A stretch of DNA of 12,028 nt from an uncultured Phascolarctobacterium sp. (GTDB taxonomy: Bacteria; Bacillota; Negativicutes; Acidaminococcales; Acidaminococcaceae), in the NCBI GenBank assembly GCA_900553055.1, contig USBV01000035.1, forward strand, positions 1 to 12,028. Reading direction: 5' to 3'. The notes below the pieces were generated by a model that was given only the letters and a program-made list of their open reading frames with translations, did no database searches and was not told the DNA's origin. Both the position numbers and the translations under genes were made by a program. Below are positions 7,950 through 12,028 of the stretch, in pieces; position 1 is the stretch's first letter; each line of letters starts with the position of its first letter.

Positions 7950-7980
7950 AGCAAAACGCCCGGGCGTTGGCCTCGGGCGT
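7950..7980 (-). terminator. Intrinsic terminator of tolC
   Basis: On the minus strand, ACGCCCG (7974-7980) pairs with CGGGCGT (7956-7962) across an 11-nt loop, followed by TTTTGCTTT. It starts 18 nt after the tolC stop codon. A GC-rich 7-bp stem with a short T tract is the standard Rho-independent layout; the T run is interrupted, so read-through into tamB is possible. Confidence 0.75.
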
Positions 7981-7998
7981 CATGTTAAATCATTTATA

Positions 7999-9417
7999 TT
8001 ATTTTGCTTCTTTTGCGTTTACAGCTTTTTCTGCTTCAGCAACCTTGGGCTCCACTACAACCTTGGTGGGGAACTGCATGGGCACGCCGATAGCGGTCTC
8101 CAGATTGGTCTTGCAGGTGTTGTAATCGTACATTGCTTGCAGATAGTTGGTTTTAGCATCGGTCAGCGCCACCTGTGCATCCAGCACATCGGTGTTGGTG
8201 CCAACGCCATTCATATAGCGCAGCTGAGCAATGCGGTAATCCTCTTCAGCTTGGGAAACAGCCAGCTTAGTGGTGTCAATGCGTTTTTCGGCCTCTCGCA
8301 AATTCAAATAGTTAGAGCGTACGTCGAGGTTCACAGCATCCACAGTATCGCGATAGGTTTCATGCGCCTTAGCCAAATCAGCTTCAGCGCCGTGAATCTT
8401 GGATGTAGTAACACCGCTGTCAAAAATGTTCATAGTTACTTGAACACCTACACCCCAGTTACCATTTTCGTCACCGGGCCAGTTGCTATCATTCCAGTTT
8501 TGGCTAGCACTAGCAGCAATTTGCGGCATATGGCCGGAGATAGCCACACGCAGAGCACCTTTAGCAGCCTCCACATTTTGCTTTGCCTGCTCCAATTCAG
8601 GACGATGCATAGCAGCATAATCCAAGCAGTACTGCATATCGTTTTCATAAGGAGCATAAACCAAGATATTATCCAGCTTCAGCTGGGTATCCATGGGCAG
8701 GCCCACGATTTTATTCAAATTAGCTTCGGCAATTTGGTAAGCATTTTCAGCCTTAATCAGGCTTTGCTTAGCATTGGCAAGCTCAACCTGGCTACGCAGC
8801 ACATCAACCTTGGCCACAACGCCAACCTCGTATTGGGCTTCTACATTCTTCAAATGGTCAGCTAAGCGCTCTACGGACTCGCGGCCCAGCTTTTGCATAT
8901 TATCTGCTTGCAACATATCAAAATAACCATTGGTTACAGTGGCACGCATATCATTGTACGCTTTTTGCAAGCCTTGTTCAGAAATCAAATAACTAGCCTT
9001 AGCTTGCTTAATGGTACCGCTCAGCTTGCCACCGGTATAGATGGGCATGGAAGCAGTCAAGGTGTTGGAGTGAGAATTACCAAGTAATTTTCCTTGATTA
9101 ACATATTTTTCAGTCAAAGTATTGTTCTCAAATACATATTTTTTGCCAATAACATCATCATCGTTGCCACTACGCTTAGTTACATGGGTACCTTCGATAG
9201 TAATCCATCTACTGTTACGTGCTGCATTATAGCTAGCTCTCGCACTATCTCTTTCGTAGCCTGCAATGGTAATAGCAGGGTTGGTATTAAAGGCACGCTG
9301 CATAGCGTCCTCAAGATTCAGCTCCACGGTTTCTCCGGCCAAAGCGGACTGACTCATAAACATGGTCAGTGCTGCGGACAGGAGCAATAAACGTTTACTA
9401 AATTTATGTCTAGTCAT
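7999..9417 (-). CDS. tolC: TolC-family outer membrane efflux/secretion channel
   Basis: This 472-aa protein is an outer membrane channel-tunnel that serves type I secretion systems and efflux pumps. A signal peptide (residues 1-27, cut SALA|G, no lipobox Cys) is followed by two outer-membrane-efflux repeats of long amphipathic helices. The first begins LNLEDAMQRAFNTNPAI and contains MPIYTGGKLSGTIKQAKA; the second begins around YAAMHRPELEQAKQNVEAA and contains MNIFDSGVTTSKIHGAE and YLNLREAEKRI. Length matches the family (about 430-500 aa). The C-terminus is a short charged Ala/Glu/Lys tail. Start chosen at 9417 because GGAGGT lies 6 nt upstream; the TTG at 9435 lies 5' of it. The gene has its own promoter and terminator and no visible pump partner, so it probably serves pumps encoded elsewhere. 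Regulation by a TetR-type repressor is suggested by the operator-like repeat. Confidence 0.94.
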   Translation of the reverse strand: MTRHKFSKRLLLLSAALTMFMSQSALAGETVELNLEDAMQRAFNTNPAITIAGYERDSARASYNAARNSRWITIEGTHVTKRSGNDDDVIGKKYVFENNTLTEKYVNQGKLLGNSHSNTLTASMPIYTGGKLSGTIKQAKASYLISEQGLQKAYNDMRATVTNGYFDMLQADNMQKLGRESVERLADHLKNVEAQYEVGVVAKVDVLRSQVELANAKQSLIKAENAYQIAEANLNKIVGLPMDTQLKLDNILVYAPYENDMQYCLDYAAMHRPELEQAKQNVEAAKGALRVAISGHMPQIAASASQNWNDSNWPGDENGNWGVGVQVTMNIFDSGVTTSKIHGAEADLAKAHETYRDTVDAVNLDVRSNYLNLREAEKRIDTTKLAVSQAEEDYRIAQLRYMNGVGTNTDVLDAQVALTDAKTNYLQAMYDYNTCKTNLETAIGVPMQFPTKVVVEPKVAEAEKAVNAKEAK

Positions 9418-9423
9418 CAGGAA

Positions 9424-9429
9424 ACCTCC
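9424..9429 (-). promoter_or_regulatory. Ribosome binding site that fixes the tolC start
   Basis: GGAGGT ends 6 nt before the ATG at 9417, and excludes the longer TTG start at 9435, which would add six residues before the signal peptide. Confidence 0.8.
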
Positions 9430-9437
9430 AATCAATT

Positions 9438-9453
9438 CTGACTAACCAGTCAG
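9438..9453. promoter_or_regulatory. 16-bp palindromic operator at the tolC transcription start
   Basis: CTGACT, four bases (GGTT on the minus strand), then AGTCAG: a perfect inverted repeat. It begins 9 nt downstream of the -10 box, so it covers the expected transcription start. This form (TGACTGGTTAGTCA-like) is typical of operators of TetR/AcrR-family repressors that control efflux genes. No TetR gene is in the window, so the regulator is unknown. Confidence 0.65.
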
Positions 9454-9462
9454 TATAAAAAA

Positions 9463-9491
9463 ATTATATTTACTTTGACCAAAAAAGTCAA
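9463..9491 (-). promoter_or_regulatory. Sigma-A-type promoter of tolC
   Basis: -35 TTGACT (9486-9491), a 17-nt spacer, and -10 TATAAT (9463-9468). This is a near-consensus housekeeping promoter, with a transcription start expected at about 9455, leaving a leader of some 38 nt with the ribosome binding site near its end. Confidence 0.85.
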
Positions 9492-9492
9492 A
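9474..9492. promoter_or_regulatory. Second inverted repeat overlapping the tolC -35 box
   Basis: TTTGAC (9474-9479) and GTCAAA (9487-9492) form a perfect 6-bp inverted repeat with a 7-nt centre made mostly of A/T. One arm contains the -35 hexamer, so a bound protein would block RNA polymerase. It differs from the palindrome at the transcription start and may bind another regulator or a second dimer. Confidence 0.4.
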
Positions 9493-9518
9493 TGAAATTT
9501 CTGTAACATCACTTCACA

Positions 9519-9621
9519 AAGATTGGCGAGAAAGTACCAGAGACGAGGAAGGGCGACGACGGCGTATCGGAAATACTCCTAGGAGCCCTGACGAAGTATA
9601 TGGTGCTTTATCGGCAATCTT
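9519..9621. repeat. Structured inverted-repeat element between mlaD and tolC
   Basis: Arms of 21 nt (9519-9539 and 9601-9621) are complementary except at two positions, with one pair that is a G-U wobble only in a plus-strand transcript. The right arm reaches into the mlaD stop codon. Inside are further nested pairings: AGGGC (9550-9554) with GCCCT (9585-9589), a GTAT/ATAC hairpin (9564-9576), and the palindrome CTCCTAGGAG (9576-9585). The core is richer in GC than the flanks and holds no gene. It could be a dispersed palindromic repeat or MITE, a structured RNA, or an mlaD mRNA 3' end/terminator (the minus transcript continues with only a short U run). I did not recognise a named RNA family. 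Confidence 0.6.
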
Positions 9622-10888
9622 AGAAATAGGTACGCACGCCCATGTACGTATCGCGCTTGGTGCCTCTAACATCCATCGTTTCGCCATAAAGCGAAAAGGT
9701 ATCCGTCAGTCTAAGCTCGCCACCAACCCTAACCTTGGCGTCATCAAAGTCATAAAGCTGGGAGTACAGCTTAAAATCGCGGCCCAAATCATAGCTCAGA
9801 CCCACGCCAAACTCACCCTGCATAGCGCCCATGCTCACAGCAGCGTTGCCCATTTTGCGTCCCATGATAAAGTCAAACTTATTCGCTTCACCAATATCAT
9901 AGCCGCCCATGTACAAAAAGTTTTTATCGCTAGGACTAATCGTAACGCCCAAATTGCCGCGCCAATCGCTGCCCTCCGCACTATAGCCTGCGTCTGCCGA
10001 AATCTTAGCCTCGGTAAGCGCACCCATAATCCTATTCGCCTTGGCGCTGGTTTCCTTTACATTCACCAAGGTTTCCTTGAGTGACTCCTGGGTTACAGGG
10101 TCCTTAGCAACCGTTTCCAGCACCTGCACAATGTTTTCCATGCGCTGCGATGTATCCGCCATATTCTTGGCGATGGCAGCCAAATTTCTGCCAGTTTCGC
10201 CATTATTATCCACACCCTTCATGATGCTTTCAATATAACCAGCTGTGCCATTCATACGCTGCGTCAGCTCGTTAATTTGATGAATCATTTGGGTAATATC
10301 CTGTTGATTAGCAACAGCCACATCAGCCATAACCTTGGTAAAGGTATTCATATTCTCGGTAATGCCCTGCATGTTCTTAAAGCCATTCTTCATGGACTCC
10401 TGAACCTCTTTATCACCAAAGACATTTTCAAAGGCAGTGGCAATATGCTCCATACGTGTCACCAAATCACCGGAGTTAGCAAAAAATTCATCCATGCCCC
10501 CACCAGGAGTGCCCCTTAAAGTACTGCCCTCGCTGATAAAGCCTTCTCCAGGCTTAGCGGGCGGCACTATGTGCACATATTTTTCACCCATAATGCCATC
10601 AGCAGCGATGGTAAAAACAGAACCCTGCGGAATCTTGATATTATCATCTATTTCAGCCACAACCTCTACCTTATCAGGAGCAACGTTAAGCTTTTTCACA
10701 GTGCCCACCTGCACACCTGCATAGCGCACCACGTGTCCGGGCATGAGGCCGCTCACCTGAGGATAATCAATGCGCAGCTCATAGCCCTTTTTGCCAAAGG
10801 AAAATGCTCCCATGAAGGTAATGATGCCAGCCAGCACTACAGCGCCGCCAAGCGCAAAAGCGCCAACCTTAACCTCACTTGTGCCCAT
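9620..10888 (-). CDS. mlaD: MlaD-type MCE protein with C-terminal outer-membrane beta-barrel
   Basis: This 422-aa protein is the lipid-binding MCE component of the Mla transporter. It has one N-terminal transmembrane helix (about residues 8-31), an MCE domain (about 36-112: LRIDYPQVSGLMPGHVVRYAGVQVGTV...IMGEKYVHIV), a long helical region (about 130-293) and a C-terminal part (about 294-422) of alternating Gly/aromatic strands ending YMGVRTYF. E. coli MlaD is about 183 aa and ends soon after the MCE domain. In Veillonella parvula an MlaD fused to an outer-membrane barrel was reported to form a one-protein bridge across the envelope, and this protein has the same layout. AGGAGG lies 6 nt before the ATG, within the overlapping end of mlaF, implying translational coupling. 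Direction of lipid flow cannot be told from sequence; work on V. parvula favoured retrograde transport. Confidence 0.93.
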   Translation of the reverse strand: MGTSEVKVGAFALGGAVVLAGIITFMGAFSFGKKGYELRIDYPQVSGLMPGHVVRYAGVQVGTVKKLNVAPDKVEVVAEIDDNIKIPQGSVFTIAADGIMGEKYVHIVPPAKPGEGFISEGSTLRGTPGGGMDEFFANSGDLVTRMEHIATAFENVFGDKEVQESMKNGFKNMQGITENMNTFTKVMADVAVANQQDITQMIHQINELTQRMNGTAGYIESIMKGVDNNGETGRNLAAIAKNMADTSQRMENIVQVLETVAKDPVTQESLKETLVNVKETSAKANRIMGALTEAKISADAGYSAEGSDWRGNLGVTISPSDKNFLYMGGYDIGEANKFDFIMGRKMGNAAVSMGAMQGEFGVGLSYDLGRDFKLYSQLYDFDDAKVRVGGELRLTDTFSLYGETMDVRGTKRDTYMGVRTYF

Positions 10889-11648
10889 CTACATCCTCCT
10901 CTTTTCTTTCCAAACCATTAATAAAAGCATACACTGCCGGATTTTTGCTTTGCTTGATTTCCTCCGGCGTGCCAATCTGCACTATTTTTCCTTTATCCAG
11001 CATCGCGATACGGTCCGCCGCAAAATAAGCAGAAGCCATATCGTGCGTTACTAAAACCGATGTTACACCCAGCTGCTGTTGGGTTTTGCGAATCAAGCGC
11101 GAAATGGTCATCGTCATGACCGGGTCCAGTCCCGAAGTAGGCTCATCATAAAGCACAATTCTCGGCTCCATGGCCAAGGCTCTAGATAGCGCTACGCGCT
11201 TTTTCATGCCGCCCGATAGCTCCGCAGGCATAAGGTTTTGCGTACCGGGCATGCCCACTAAATCTAAAAGCGTCGCCACGCGATGTTGGATTTCCTCCTC
11301 GCTCAGCTTAAAATGACGTCTTAGACCAAAGGCTATATTTTCGCCCACGCTCAAAAAATCGAAGAGAGCCGAATATTGAAAAACTATGCCCATACGACTG
11401 CGCAAGCCATCCCATTCTTCCTCGCCATAGTCCTTAGTCTCCTGTCCATCGATAACAACGCTGCCGCCAGTCGGAGCTAAGAGCCCCGTCAACACCTTAA
11501 TAATCGTGCTTTTGCCGGTACCGGAGGGACCAATGATGGCGAGCGTTTCGCCCTCATACACATCCAAATCCAAATCATTGAGAACTATCTTCTCTCCAAA
11601 GGCTATTTTCAGTTGGCGAATATTAATCATTGCATTCTTTGCTGCCAT
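10875..11648 (-). CDS. mlaF: MlaF-type ABC transporter ATPase
   Basis: This 257-aa protein powers the Mla phospholipid transporter from the cytoplasmic side of the inner membrane. All ATPase motifs are intact: Walker A GPSGTGKST (40-48), Q-loop Q91, signature LSGGMKKR (144-151), Walker B IVLYDEP with Asp168 and catalytic Glu169, D-loop SGLDP, and switch His202 in VTHD. The signature LSGGMKKRVALSRALA is characteristic of MlaF/Ttg2A. Start at 11648 is supported by AGGGAG 8 nt upstream; in-frame ATGs at codons 6 and 7 remain possible. It begins 12 nt after mlaE and ends 14 nt inside mlaD, the usual E-F-D order. Confidence 0.95.
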   Translation of the reverse strand: MAAKNAMINIRQLKIAFGEKIVLNDLDLDVYEGETLAIIGPSGTGKSTIIKVLTGLLAPTGGSVVIDGQETKDYGEEEWDGLRSRMGIVFQYSALFDFLSVGENIAFGLRRHFKLSEEEIQHRVATLLDLVGMPGTQNLMPAELSGGMKKRVALSRALAMEPRIVLYDEPTSGLDPVMTMTISRLIRKTQQQLGVTSVLVTHDMASAYFAADRIAMLDKGKIVQIGTPEEIKQSKNPAVYAFINGLERKEEDVDGHK

Positions 11649-11660
11649 AGCGCCAACTCC

Positions 11661-12028
11661 CTAAACGTAAATCACAATCGATAAGAAATAATTAAAGATA
11701 AAAATCAAAATAATGGATAAAACCACGGATGCTGTGGTAGCTAAGCCCACGCCCTCGGCTCCATTCGGCGCATTGAGCCCCTTATAGCAGCCCACTATAG
11801 CGATAATGGCGCCAAAGACGCAGCTTTTGAGCATGCCGCCAAATACATCGTAAAATTCTGCCAGCATTTTTATTGAATTAGTATAAGTAAAGGTGCCGAT
11901 GCCGGCGTAATAATGCGCCACAATCCAGCCACCGATATTGCCAATTAAATTAGCAAAAACAACCAAAAGGGGCATCATCAGCACCATGGCAATAAAGCGC
12001 GGCACCACAAGAAAGCTCACCGGATTGG
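11661..12028 (-). CDS. mlaE: MlaE-type ABC transporter permease, C-terminal part (truncated by window edge)
   Basis: About 121 C-terminal residues are visible; the family is usually near 260 aa. The frame runs open to the right edge and begins with NPVSFLVVPRFIA, which matches the family's NP/DPV..LVVPR block, so the GTG at 12018-12020 is an internal Val and not the start. Three hydrophobic segments follow, with the conserved GCYKGLNAPNGAEGVGLATTASVV block between the last two. MlaE dimers form the membrane channel through which MlaF hydrolysis drives lipid transfer to or from MlaD. The N-terminal half, start and promoter lie outside the window. Confidence 0.95.
   Translation of the reverse strand, partial: NPVSFLVVPRFIAMVLMMPLLVVFANLIGNIGGWIVAHYYAGIGTFTYTNSIKMLAEFYDVFGGMLKSCVFGAIIAIVGCYKGLNAPNGAEGVGLATTASVVLSIILIFIFNYFLSIVIYV

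Noticed and set aside
12018..12020. GTG as the start of a short 119-aa membrane protein
   Set aside because: The frame is open to the window edge and the preceding residues (N-P) continue a conserved MlaE block, so this is an internal codon of a truncated gene.

Overview
The window reads as part of the outer-membrane gene cluster of a diderm Firmicute (class Negativicutes). The evidence is a set of outer-membrane genes (BamA, TamB, TolC, an Mla lipid transporter) combined with strong AGGAGG-type ribosome binding sites and a Mla substrate-binding protein fused to a C-terminal beta-barrel, an architecture described for Veillonella parvula. The moderate G+C (judged by eye) would suit a Phascolarctobacterium/Acidaminococcus-like gut organism, but the genus is a guess.

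Every real gene is on the minus strand, so transcription runs from high to low coordinates: mlaE (cut by the right edge), mlaF, mlaD, [structured 99-bp inverted-repeat element], tolC, [terminator], tamB, a sigma-70 family factor, a single-pass membrane protein of unknown function, bamA, and the start of a secreted protein cut by the left edge. mlaE, mlaF and mlaD are tightly packed (12-nt gap, then a 14-nt overlap) and form one transcription unit. tolC has its own very good promoter (TTGACT, 17 nt, TATAAT) overlapped by two inverted repeats, one of TetR-operator type, and is followed by an intrinsic terminator. tamB and the sigma gene are 33 nt apart. The membrane protein and bamA are 20 nt apart, preceded by a 165-nt gap holding a possible extended -10 promoter.

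Together the genes build and maintain the outer membrane. BamA inserts beta-barrel proteins, including TolC and probably the MlaD barrel. MlaEFD and TamB are two separate candidate bridges for phospholipid movement between the membranes. TolC is the export duct. The sigma factor and the bitopic protein between TamB and BamA are the least understood parts and could form a regulatory pair. No tRNA, rRNA, CRISPR array, IS element or phage gene was seen, and there is no gene-free stretch over 300 nt.
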